Source: Meconema thalassinum
Lineage: Eukaryota > Arthropoda > Insecta > Orthoptera > Tettigoniidae
Direction: 5' to 3'
Assembly (NCBI GenBank): GCA_946902985.2
Contig: OX336400.1
Location: 170,254,543-170,318,542, forward strand
Length of the DNA stretch: 64,000 bases
Numbering within the stretch: position 1 is the first letter of the stretch; every line of letters starts with the position of its first letter. Made by a program: the position numbers and the translations under genes. Shown one piece after another: positions 21,545 through 35,001 of this stretch. Below the pieces are notes generated by a model, which worked only from the letters and a program-made list of their open reading frames with translations, searched no databases and was not told where the DNA came from.

Positions 21545-24500
21545 GTAAGTGTTCTTTATCATATTGAAAATCTTGAACTGTGAATATAGTTACTATTCGT
21601 TCGGCATTTTCCGCACATATTCTGCTGTTCAATAATAATTGTATTCATGTCCTACTACATTCTGTGGTCTCGGGATACATATTGAGAGCCCTGGGTTCGA
21701 CTTCCGGCTCTAATAAGAAATTTAATTCTGAAAAGCAATGGCATTTACGATGTTAGTCGAATGTATGATATTTACCGTATTTTTAATAGATAATTATTAT
21801 TAATACTACGCGAATCAATACAAAATTAAAAATACTATTCAATTGAACGACTATTCAACTATTGCACATTTTTTGGCTTGACAATGAAGCCTTCTTAAGC
21901 TAAAAGTTAAATTAAAATATTAAATACGATATCGTTGTGTCAAATCTCTATATTTTATTAATGAGCACAATTTGTGCAAAGTAAGAAAAACATGAATATC
22001 TTTTATGAACATTTTCCGTGTTGAATATTAACAATTGCACAAAACTTTTCCCACTTTACAACAATACTTACTTTGTTTGAGGCTTTATATCCTCTTCGGG
22101 TAAATGTTTCGGACATTTAAAATTGTCCTTCTTCAGCCCGGTTCAGCAAAATCTCAGTCTGTTAATTTCACCATATCCGTGCTCTTCATTAAAATAAACT
22201 ATTAAAATACGTACAATATATGGAGATGAATATGACACTGAACGATGGATAAATATAGGATTTTTAAAGTTTTATTATGCTTTTAAAAAACTTTAAAACT
22301 TTTAAAAACTTCTATTGATCCATCGTAAGTGCCATTTTCATCTCCATATATTGTACGTATTTTAATAGATTTTCTTTGCTTTCCACGGTGGGTGAGTGGT
22401 TATCGTGTCAGATTACCAACTGGTAAGTGATTTTTGAAAGGCGGCAAAAATCACGACACGCATATCCTACGATGTTTGCATGTTAAAGAACCCATTTGAA
22501 TTCAATAGGTCGTGTCCATAATGGCAAAATTAATCTCGGGTATTTTCGCCAACACAAAGTTCCTCATTTCTCTACTAGAGAGCGCTATAGTGTCAAGGAG
22601 CTTGGATATCTAACCTCCTTGACTTTCATAGTGCTTCAAGGAACAATAAAATTTGACATGGAAGCTGCCCTCTGGGTGTCAAATAACAAAGCTTGCACCC
22701 GGCACCGAGGCCATACTATATTATTATTATTATAGGTTTTCTTTGTATTTTAATGATGATCACCAAAATGGTGAAAATAAAAGACTAAGATTTTGCTGAA
22801 CCGTGCTGAAGAAGGACCATTTTAAAGGTCCGAAACATGTACCCGAAGAGGACATAAAGCCTCAAACAAAGTAAGTAGTGTTGTAAAGAGGAAAAAGTTG
22901 TGTGCAATTGTTAAGAAAAACATGGTAAGTACACGTTACTTCATGGAGAAGTCTGATAGAACCTCCACGTTTTCTACATGCAATGACATGATACCGAATA
23001 CCTTCCTAGAACTAGTTTACCATAATTTCTCACTTCAATTCCAGGCATATGCCGAGATTGTTTCTATCTTGAGCCCACGACCTTGTCCATCTTTGTTTCA
23101 ATTTCAAATACATACAGTCCGCCTGATTGCGTAGTGCTTAGCACTCATGGCTGTCACCACGAGGCCCGGGTTCGAAGGAAGGAAAGAAGGAAATTGTAGT
23201 TTTAAGTGACTGTCAATCTCGTGATCATGAGCCAAGGGACCTTCATTTTACGTGGAATCCGAATTACGGGACGTGATATTTCACTAGCATTGACCTGGAA
23301 TCGAACTCGGTTCGCATTGGTGAGAGGCAAGCAGCTTGACCAATCACGCACCCCGGTCCGGGTTTGATTCCCGGCCATGCTAAGAAATTTAATTCTGGTT
23401 TGAGGGCTGGGACAGGGTACACTCAGCCTCGTGAGGAAATAACTGAGAAGAGGTGGGTTCGATTCCCACCTCAGCCATGCTGGTTTTCCGTGGTTTCCCA
23501 CTTCTACTCCATATAAATGCCGGGATGGTTCCTAAATTAAGGCCACGGTCGCCTACTTCCCAATCCTCATCTGAATTACAAATGAACACCTTAGTACAGA
23601 CATCATAGTGAAACAGACTATTAGGTAAATTCGTCACTCACCCAAGTACATGGGGCTACATGACCTCGTTGTCACAAAGCCCCTACAATAATCAACAACA
23701 ACACAAATTCTCACTTCATTTCCAGGCATATACTGAAATTGTTTCTGGCTCAAGCCCACGACCCTGTCAAACAAAAATTCAGACATAGGATTTTGGAAAT
23801 ATATTCAAAGTTGTAAGCCGGAAAAGCCTACATTTTCCTCAGGACATCGTTTACATGAGCCAATAAAATAATATCTGGCCGAGCTGTAGGCGTTTGGTTG
23901 TTGATTCTTTAGAGGCATTGCGACGTCGTGGTCACGTTTTTCCGTGTATTTGGGTGTGTATGGAATTTGTCTGATAGCACTAACCATCAGTGAAAATGCT
24001 TACGAAATAAAAAAAAAGTCATTTCTAGTTGATTCGAGCGTGGGAAATACGAATATGGCATTTCAAATGCTGAGTTGGTCTATGTTCTGAGATATAACGC
24101 TATTTCATTAAATGCTCGAGAATTTGAGGGACTTTCGAAATATTCTAGGGATTTTATAAATTTTAGATAAACTATTGGTTGGCAATCCTTAGTACATGTA
24201 TCCTGAGTCATTGTCAGACATATTTTTTTTTATTGTTTGTGAATAACCTTTGTTTTTTTTTTCTTTTTATGGAACAGCAGGGATAGGTCTTCTTCACATT
24301 ACAACAGAAAGGTCTCGCCTTCTAGGAACACTTTGTGCCCTGGAAAAAAAAACGTAATCTACCTGTACACAGAGTGAATTAAAGGAAGGAAGCTTGTAGT
24401 TTAACGTGACCATTATTCTCGCGATCATGAGCCACGGGACCTCCTTTTTACGTGAAATCCGAACCACAGGACATGGCATTTCACTTCGAAAATCTCACAT

Positions 24501-27500
24501 GCATTGACCAGGAATCGAACCTGGTCCGCCTTGGTGAGAGGCTAACCGCTTGACCGCTGCGTCACCACGCCCCCCGGAGTGAATTAAAACAATTGTTACT
24601 TCGGTTGTGTACAGTTTTCATATTAATATAATATTGGTGTTTGCTACAGAAGTACATTTAGCCTATTACAAGTAGTGTATCTAAATAACTAGAGCTAAAA
24701 GCAAATTCTAAGGTCATATTCGGTTTTTCTGACCCGAATTTAGTTTAAAAAAACTAGTATTTTTGTAAAAGAAGCAAATATTTTTTTTTTTTTTCGGTTA
24801 GTGTAACCTGCGATGTCTGTACTAGTGTGTGCATTTGTAATTGAGGAAGGATTTGTGTAGATAGCAGCCACGGCCATAAGTTAGGTACCATCCCGGCATT
24901 TGCCTGGAGTAGAAGTGGGGGAAAACTCTGAAAAATACTCCTAGGATCGTTGAGGTGAAAATCGAACCCACGTCTTCTCAGTTCTGCTACAGGAGGGTGA
25001 GTCTGCCCCATTCCAGCCCTCAAAACAGAATTGAATTTCTTGGCAGATTAGCGAATCAAGCCCGTCCCTCAGCTAGGACAGCCATGAGTTCTAGACACTA
25101 CGCCACGAGGGAGGTATACTGCCTAGGTAACTAGGCTTATATAATTTCAGTTCAACTCACTTTCTCACTTTTTTATCGTATGGCTTTTAGTGCCGGGAGT
25201 GTCCGAGGACATGTTCAGCTCGCCAGAGGCTGTAGCTCCTTCAGCGGACACCACTAGGGTGAGCTACAAGTTCCGTTCAATTTCAAGTAGTTCCAACTTT
25301 CGCTACCAGATATCAATGATATCCAGTGGTGAACGTTGGTACTTTGATAAAGCGTTACAACTAATATAGCATATAAATTTAGCTCCACACACGTTTAGTC
25401 TGTGGAAGGATCTTTTTCATGCCATAAATCTATGAAACGGGACCGCCTAATTGTTAGTAGAAAATCTGATTGCAACGAGATTGTAAATATTTTACATAAT
25501 AATACGTCATGAAAATATCACCGAGACCTTCACTCCTTTAGGCAATATTTGCACTCCTTAAATATGTTAATTATTCAAATTTAATAAAGCCAAGGATGTC
25601 AGAGATGATTTTCACACTGTTGGCCGTTTAATTAGCCTAACTTTGTTTATTTAGAATATAGGGAACTTGGAAATAATAAGAGAATTATTCCCACTTTTCT
25701 GTCGGTAAATAACTAAACAATAAGATATAAGCTGAAAAGTACAGAAAATGTTTGAATTTTCTGGCAGGTAGGATTTCTCTGAATCAACTAGAGTTAGGAA
25801 TAAACACTGTCTTCAGGTTTACTTTGAAGAATTACGGACTAAAAATTCAAATATAATACAATAAATAGAACAAAACTGCAATTAGATATTTTAGGTACAG
25901 TTGAACTTGGATAATTCGAACCTCAAGGGACCAGTAAAACATTCGAATAATCCAAAAATTCGAATTTAGAAAGTTCTTTGAAAAGAGTAGAGAAAATATA
26001 TTGTATTACGTTTACATAATGATTTACGTTCAACAAAGCAGATTAACAGACAATGGTACTTTATAAGGTTTGTATCGTGAATGACCTCAAAAGTTTCAAA
26101 TGAAAAATGAAACCTACATTTACAATTCACCTATTTAACGACAGTAGTAATCCAGCAATCTAGTTAAGTCTTAGAGAGAAATCTACTGTTTTTCAAAATA
26201 GTTTGAAATTCTTACCTGTTTCCTACAATTAAGTCTCTCAGCCATTACAAAAGAATCTAACAAATTGAAGGAACGGAAAATAGAATCACTTACGTCATTC
26301 CTACTTAAAAAGACCCGCCTAAGCTCTGTGATTTGCTTTGTTGCTTGGGCTGCACTCGGAACAGTTTCTTCGGGAACTGACGCATATGACTCAACTGTTT
26401 GGCTTCCGATTGGCTTTTTACACTAAAAACTTCTAATTATCCAAAATATTGTTGTTGTTGTTTCCTATGGCTAGCCCGGATTCCAATCCATCAGCTTTCT
26501 TGCGTTCCAATAGAGTTGTGTAAGGTTTCCAGAAGTTCTAGCAGTCACATCAAGTTTGTTGCAATGTAGCAGGTGCCCCTTATCCATTTTACTTCCAGGT
26601 TCGTGACAAAGTGTGCATTCTTCAGATCTCAGGATGTTGATTCGTTTCAGATGAGCTGCAAGGCAGTCGTGGCCAGTGTTAAGTCTGAAGAAGGCTACAG
26701 CTTCTCTTCTTGGTGTTAGTTTATATTGATCCCATTTAGCATTAATGTCTTTCCATAATTTGGTTTCTGCTGTTTTCTTTGCCATTTCTTCATACCTGTT
26801 TTTGATAGTATTTTTCAAGATCCTTTTTGCTGACATAAAATCAGTCTGACTGACAGGTTGTTGTAGTGTGGTACCTTTTTTTGCTAATTTATCCAAAATA
26901 TAATTCGAATTAACCACGATTATATAACATTGATTGCGTATAAAATGCTAGGGACCAAGAAAAAAAACGAATTAAAGAAGATTTTCAATTATAGAAGTTC
27001 GAATTAGCCACGTTCCACTGTATTGCTCTTTTGAGTGTGAATCGGAAAAGTATTATAATATGTTAGTATTTAGAAGTAAGATCGTGAATAGTCTTGTAGT
27101 TAAGCTCCACAAACAATGTGTATCAACCAATTTGTTTCTTATTGCAGCTCGTGTTCGTTCTGTTGATCGTGGCCATGACATACGCAGCACCTGCTCCCCA
27201 TGGTAAGTTGATTACACTCATTCATCGTCACCTTCATAATTAGAGGCTGGATGATGTTGTAAAATCATATATATTATTTCAGTAGTATAGATCCCTCCTG
27301 CGGCGCTCACAAGCGACCGATCGTGACAAATGAGCATTCAAATGAAAGAGAATAGGCATTAGCAGTGATGAATTGCACTCTAATTCCATAAATATCAATA
27401 ATTTCTTTAAAAAATGACTTTAAAAAATGTACGAAGTGTACGATTTGCAGATACTGTTGATGTATGAAAATACGCTCCATAATTGCTGTCCACTTCACAT

Positions 27501-30500
27501 TTTGGTCGCTGTGACGCCCGTTTCATGTCATTTCATCATTCTGAGTTCTTTGGTTGGTTGGTTCTTAAGTTTAGGGGCTGCGACAACGCGGTCATGTAGT
27601 CCCGTGTACTTTGGGTGTGTGTAGAATCTGTCTGATAACCGGTGTTAATTGTGATGACTGTATTAGTGTGTGTTATCTGTTTTTTAATTTAAGTAATGCA
27701 ACTTAGGATTTTCCAAATTGTTCCTCATTTTGCCGCCAAGCGCCACCGTCAACGATTACTAGGCCAAGTTCAGAACGTAGCTACTAGACATCACCGCAGT
27801 CGGCTCTTGGAAACGAACATAGAAACCTAAGAGCGTTTTTACATTCTTAATCTATCCAATTTAGCTTCACACAGGTGCAATTAGTGGAAGGTTCTTTAAC
27901 ATGCCATAAATCTATGACATGGGATCGCCGGCTTTACTTCCCCTCCGAAGGAAGGCATACTGAGGGATTTTAACGCTCTTAAAAAATCCGACGGCTTCGG
28001 CCGGGTTTGAACCCGCTATCTTGGGCATAGAAGCTCAGCATGCTGCCGACTACGCCACCGAAGCCGCTAAACTCTGAGGTCTTTCCTTTATCATTTTGCA
28101 TGGATTTCAGAAACAGTAAATCAAAGGAATGAGCACTCAAATCGTATAATTTCATAAATATCGAATAACCGGTGAGTGATATGATGATCCAATTTTCAAT
28201 GATTGCCTTCTTAAGTTAGGGAACGTAGAACTTGGAATGCCAACTGAAATGTAAATAGTGTTCTATAATCATTTGGTTGCAATAGAAACATAACAACCTT
28301 TCTCCTCATTATAAACCTATTGGGGAAAGTGTGGTTTATGAACATGCGAGATTTCTCGCACGGGTCGGCTAGTAACTTATAATATTGTAAAATTTTGAAA
28401 CCATATTTTTTTTCAGTTTTACCTATACAACTTATCAATTTATACTCATCAGCCGGTGAACACGCCTTTGCCCAATTGGATTAAGTGGACTAACTATGTA
28501 TACAGTGAGAGCCTTCCCTATAGAACGAGCTTGGCCTGCGCCGTGGGACGGGCAAAGCGCGTTGAGTCAGCGCCAGTTGGCTAGCATTTACCGTTACATA
28601 ACGGCGCATCGGGATGCCCCGAATGCTAGCATTGCATTTATTACATACGGATCTGGCAAGGTGGCGTAGTCGGTAGCATGCTTAGTTTCTATGCCCAAGA
28701 TAGCGGGTTCAAACCCGGCCGAAGCCGTCGGTTTTTTTAAAAGCGTTAAAAATTCCTCAGTATGCCTTCCTTCGGAGGGGAAGTTAAGCCGGCGGTCCCA
28801 TGTCATACATTTATGGCATGTTAAAGAATCTTCCACTAATTACACCTGTGTGAAGCTAATTTGGATAGGTTAAGAATGTAAACAACGCTCTTAGGTTTCT
28901 AGGTTCGTTGCCAAGAGCCGACTGCGGTGGCGTCTAGTAGCTAAGTTCTGAACTTGGCCTAGTAGTCGTTGGCGGTGGTGCTTGGCGTCAAAAGTAGGAA
29001 CTATTTGAAAAATTCTAAGTTCCAGTCTGTACTAAAATTAAAAAACAGATGCACACACTAATACAGTCATCACAATTAACACTGGTTATCAGACAGATTC
29101 TACACACACCCAAAGTACACGGGGCTACATGACCGCGTTGTCGCAGCCCCTAAACTGAGGAACCAACCAACCAACCGGATCTGGCAAGATACCTTAGTTG
29201 AGATAATTACGACTTGTTGTGAAGTACTGTAGAGTAGCTCGAATCCCGGGAACATGGTTAGGCATGGAACAAAACATTGAATTTTCCTAGTGGAAACTTA
29301 TCTTCTCAAGAAGAAGTCTTCCAGTAAATGTGTTCCTAAATTTCAGCACAGAGCAACTTTTACTTGTTGGGGAATCTCAAAAGAAAAGATTAAAATGTAT
29401 ACGGATACAATTCGCGTACTCTGGAGGTTCTCGAGAATGATGGTTGGTTCCTTAGTTTAGGGACAACGCGGTCATGTAGCCCCGTATACTTTGTGTGTGT
29501 GTAGAATCTGTCTGATAACCGGTGTTAATTGTGATGATAATAATAATAATAATAATAATAATATCGTATGGCCTCGGATGCCGGGTGCAGCTTTGTTATT
29601 TGACACCCAGAGGGTAGCTTGCATGTCGAATTTCGTTGTTCCTTGACTATGAAAGTCAAGGAGGTTAGATGTTGGATATCTAAGCTCCTTGAACACTATA
29701 GCGCTTTCTAGTAGAGAAATGAGGAACTATGTGTTGGCAGAAACTCCCGAGATTAATTTTGCCATTATGAACACGGCCTACTGAATTCAATGTGTTCTTT
29801 AACATGCCAACAACGTATGACATGCGTATCGTATTTTTGCCGCCTTTCAAAAATCACTTACCACGGCCAGGAGCGAACCTGCAATCTTGGGGTTAGTAGA
29901 CCGACACGATATCCACTCACCCACCGTGATGACTGTATTAGTGTGTGATCTGTGATTGAGGTAGAAGGACTGCAGACTATTAATTTTTTAAGTAGTTCCT
30001 ACTTTTGCTACCAAATGCTACCGTCCACAACACCTAGCTGCGGACGTGGCTACTAAATGCCATCGCGGTCAGCACCTGGCGGCGAACGTTGGAACTAATA
30101 TAGCGTTATAAAACTAACCTAGAAATTTTAGCTTCCACAAGAGTAGTTAGTGGAAGGTTCTTTTTCATGCCATAAATCTATGATATGGGACCTCCGGCTT
30201 TACTTTCCCTCCGAAGGGAGGCATACTGAGGGATTTTAACGCTCTTCAAAAAAGACGACTTCAGCCCGGTTTGAACCCGCGATCTAGGGTATAGAAGCTC
30301 AGCATGCTACCAACTACGCCACCGAAGCCGCCGAAAAGAAAAGGTTTGTACATTAAATCTATTCATAATATTCTAATTATATAGTTATTGTTTATTACAG
30401 AGGCCGAACTACGAGGTCATCTGCCCCCAATAATATTCTGCAGACATGAATAATAATAATAATAGTAATAATAATAGTAATAATAATAATAGTAATAATA

Positions 30501-33500
30501 ATAATAGTAATAATAATAATAATATTTTTTTTTTATTTAGTCAATTTACCCTCTAGGTTGGTGGTTCTCACGGACTCAGCGAAGGAACTCACCACTACCG
30601 CCTCTATGGGCAGTGTCCTGGAGCTTGGAACATCTGGTCGGGATGGATACAACTGGGGAGGTGTGATCAGCACTTCGCCCAGGCGGCCTCACCTGCAAAG
30701 CGAACATGGGCCTCATGAGGGATTGGAAGGGATGGAAGATTGGGATGGATAGGCTAGGAAGAGGGAAGGAGGTGGCCGTGGCCTTACAGTAGGTACTGTC
30801 CCCATTAATCCGGATAGTAGGCTGTCAGATATCCGCCCCCTCAATCGGATTGCCAATAATCAATCGCACCGGCACAGCTACATCAATGAAAATGGCACTG
30901 ACAGATACTACCGAGATTAGAGCACAGTAGTTAACAAGAAATTATTGTGGAACACACCAAAATATACGGGGGTTCATACTTACCTTTTACTTACCTATTC
31001 AAATTTAATCTCGGGTCTGGGTTTTCAACTGGATCACTTAATAGTATGCCCTCACAATAACCTCCACCATGATATTTAAAATGAACCAAAACGGAAACAA
31101 GAAAATTTAAACTGCACAACAATTTATTTCACATAAAGAAATTAATTTAACAAAATTTAACAACAAAATATACGTGGCAATCAGAAGCCATTGTCCATGT
31201 AACCATGTCCTCCTGTAGGACTTGTAGACTTTACATAAAAATTTCAGCTTTCTCTAGCTCAAAATGACGTAATAATAATAATGCACTTTGGAATGGATAA
31301 GGGAGTTGGGACGAGACATATAGCAATTGTTTCCTTGTTTATGAACTTCACATTTTATTTATAACCGCAAGGCTGCTATGTAGGTGACCTTGGCCTCTAT
31401 CATACAGTTATCTGGCCACCTGCGATACACCCTGCACCATGTCGCATGCTTGCATCGTCAAATGGACCCACCTGTCCAGCCAACGTTAGCATATGCTAGT
31501 TACCTCAGAGCCTAGCTCCTTTTCAAAACACGTTAAATGTTCACATCTCAACTCAAATATTATCACGCAAATCCTTTAAATGCTCCATTCAAATATCAAT
31601 GGATTACTCTAATAATCCCAAATCTTGTTTAATTGTATAATCCAATTGTTGAACTAGCGTTGTTTAGAGTATAATATTGAAAACGCTTAATGTTTATAAC
31701 AAAATGTTCATTAATTATTTATAACATTTTAAATTGTTTATAACATTGTCAAACGACAATTGAAAAATTTATACACGCCTCTATTAATCCCGTTCATTTC
31801 AAATTATTATTAAAGATATTTACATAGTTATTTACATTATTTATATTATTTATATTATTTATATTAGAAATACATTAAACCACACGTTTATCCGGTTGAT
31901 AATTACTTAAATCGTGGTTATATAATCGACCAATGAAGGTTAGTTATATTTAAATATTAGATTCAGGTTTAATAAGATTTAATAATAATTATTATTTGTG
32001 ACGGTAACCTCCATTCAAAATCGTTATCTCAAATTATTTATACACTCTTGTTAATTTTAACAGTAACTTCACATGAATAATTTTCAATGGACCTGAACAA
32101 TACACTCAGCGGAAAAATACCTCGCTCAAAACGCACAAAATTGCACAAAAATTGGCCCATAATTCATCATATATCTCATTATATATGGCATCAAAATCTT
32201 CCACAATACACACAAAAAAAACCTCCACTTATAAATTCATCATCATCATCAATATTACTGTGGGAACCTCCTTCACTTATTACAGGGCATTATTCATCAG
32301 CGACTTTTACACGTCCACTGAACTAACGATTATACATCCATAGTTCCCCTTTAAAAATTCTTATATTCATCAATTGTATCGAAAACTGTTATTATATTTA
32401 ACCTTCGTGGGTTTCATTCATGAATCGATATGAAGTAAAAATTTGCCAATCACAAATAAATTTAATAGCAAATACGATTAGACACGCCTCCCTGGTCTAT
32501 CAAAATTGAGATTAATATCATCAAAGTATCGCAGTATAAAAATACTATCTTCAATCAAAGTTCATCTAAACTGCATAAATAGTCGAATAGAATACAATTA
32601 GACTGTGGAATGCAAACATTATTGTTCCAATCTAGAATTGAGAAAAACTCCTATCAAATGTTCATTACTATAGTGTACTCAATAAATCGTACTCAAAGTT
32701 CATATTTCATAAAATTGTCTATAATGCAATGGTATTTCAAAATTGACGATAAATGTCTATGTTCCAATCATATTCATAAAACGACTAGTATTTCCAAGAT
32801 CGTCGATAAAGTAGTAGATTTTAACGCTCTAAAATCTGTTAATCATTCTTCTTTCTTGAGGATGACAGAAAATTGGTCAAAGTAATTTACTGAATAGAAT
32901 TACTTTAATAAAATGACACGCTGTCTGAATTCAAATTTGCCATAGAAAATCGTTAACTTTACAGTCAAATCGTGACTACAAAAATATGCAAATTACTGAA
33001 AGAATATATATTATCAGTCTCATCTGATCCAAAAATTATTTAAATATGCCAATGACATAATAATGTCTCAATAAATCGTAGAAAAAGGCATAAATCAGCA
33101 AAGTGTACAGAGTACAGAAATATCAAGCAAGAATATGGGGCAAAATATATGGGACAGAAAATATAGGAAAAATGGTTGCTCAGATATCGCTAAATGGCTC
33201 AAATAAATCAAGAAACGTTCACGGCTACCTTATCTGTTGATTGAAGTTCTAGAGGAAAACTTCCAAAGAAGACTGCTGATGGTTCCATTTCACCACCGTA
33301 AAGATGTGCTCCGACGTCGAACCTGGAACCTGCGCCCTCGGAGAATAGAACTGCTTCCTCCTCCGGAAATTGCACTGCTCCGTGTAGACGATAGACATCC
33401 TTCTGGCAAAACTCTTCTTTGTGAGCCGGGTCCACCCTGGCCTCTCTTGATAGTTCCCTGAAGTTCTGGTAGAAATTCACCATGAAGTTTATTGCAATTA

Positions 33501-34954
33501 TTTCCGCAGAAATGTTCATAATTGTGGAGTATGAAGATATTTCCACTGCCATTTGATGTAATTCAGCGATGGGTTACGATGCATGAGTGTAGTTGGATGT
33601 TCACTACATGCTCGCTTTTGTAGAATGACGATTAACGAAGCTCCATGCTGCTATTTCACTCCATTGATATATGTCCCAATTGCATTAAAGTTTTAGTCTT
33701 CCATCTCCACTTCCGTTATAATAATAGTCGAAAGAACTGCCAGATTATATTGTTCCATTGTAGAATGTAGCGTTGTATCACCAAATGTATTCTTCAGTAT
33801 CACGGTTGCAATACACGTGTCAGCCGTAGCGTAGAATGTGGTATTATAAAAGTGCTTCTCAGGTGTCGAGAAAATCACTTTTGTCTGCAGTCTTAAAATG
33901 TGAATATCTTCCAAAGTATAATAGTGAAAATGTTCAACTTTCGTCCACGCCTCAATATTGTATTGCACAATTGAATTAGCATAAATGCAGTAGCTAACTC
34001 TTCATAGATAATCTTGTAGACTCGTTTATGTGTGCGCTCCAACTTCGCCTAGTTTCAGTAACCGTAAAATTGTACTGCTGCACGCTCCGTGCTTGTTCGA
34101 TGCTGTGGGCTCTGCCACACGTGCTAATGACGACTTGCTTCACTTCAGAACTCGAAGTCTGACAATGTGAGAATCAGAAAACTGAGCCATGAGAGCTTCC
34201 TCTCTGCTGTGCAAGGCCTTTTATCAACTTCTTAAGGGGCGTATCCATCCCTTCCATAGCTTATTCCTCCGTCATTGCTAGAAGTTCTAACTTTGGCTAT
34301 ACTTGATGGATTTTCAAATTTCAAAAACTCATAATTAATTTCTTCAAAATTCCAAATCAATGCCATAACTGAAAATAGTTTTCCACAATTCTGCATGCCA
34401 AAAGTAATTAAATATGGTAGTTTCAGTAATCTCCGTCTCCCTCCAAGCTATCATTCATTGGTTCGATTCTCTCCTCCAATAGCGTAACTTCTTCCTCAGC
34501 ACAATTCCTTGCTTCCCTGCGACTGTGTCGTAAATCTCAGATCTTTCTCGAACACAATCATGACGTCACCAAGAATCTCAGCTCATCCAGCCAACTTGCA
34601 TGAAGTCTGCGTCATCCGTGCCTACGTCATGAATATACACGTCACAACTATGACGGCCATAACTTTATTCATATATGCCAATATAGCCACCGTGGTCTCA
34701 GTATAATTCAATTTACGGGGGCAGTACCATCCCGGCAATTGCCCGAAGACGAAGTGGGCAACCACGGAAAACCACTTCGAGGATGGCTGAGGTGGGAATC
34801 GAACCCCCTCTACTCATTTGGGCCACCCGAGGCTGAGTAGACCCCGTTCCAGTCCTCATACCACTTTTCAAATTTCGTGGCAGAGCCGGGAATCGAACCC
34901 AGGACCTCCGGGGGCGGCAGCTAACCATGCTGACCGCTACGCTACGGAGGCGAC

Positions 34955-35001
<47 letters not shown>

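Noticed and set aside
30403..30450. Exon-like stretch after 'tttattacag' that would extend exon 2 of the + peptide gene in phase (EAELRGHLPP..., stop).
   Set aside because: Its core 'gaggtcatctgcccc' recurs at 48850, so it is part of a dispersed repeat. The GC-rich exon at 40232 fits better and matches the paralogue.
33208..33552. 114-codon minus frame in the 3.9-kb insertion, with an EEE/EGAGSRF stretch.
   Set aside because: No recognisable domain or partner frames; kept only as a note under the LTR-like element.
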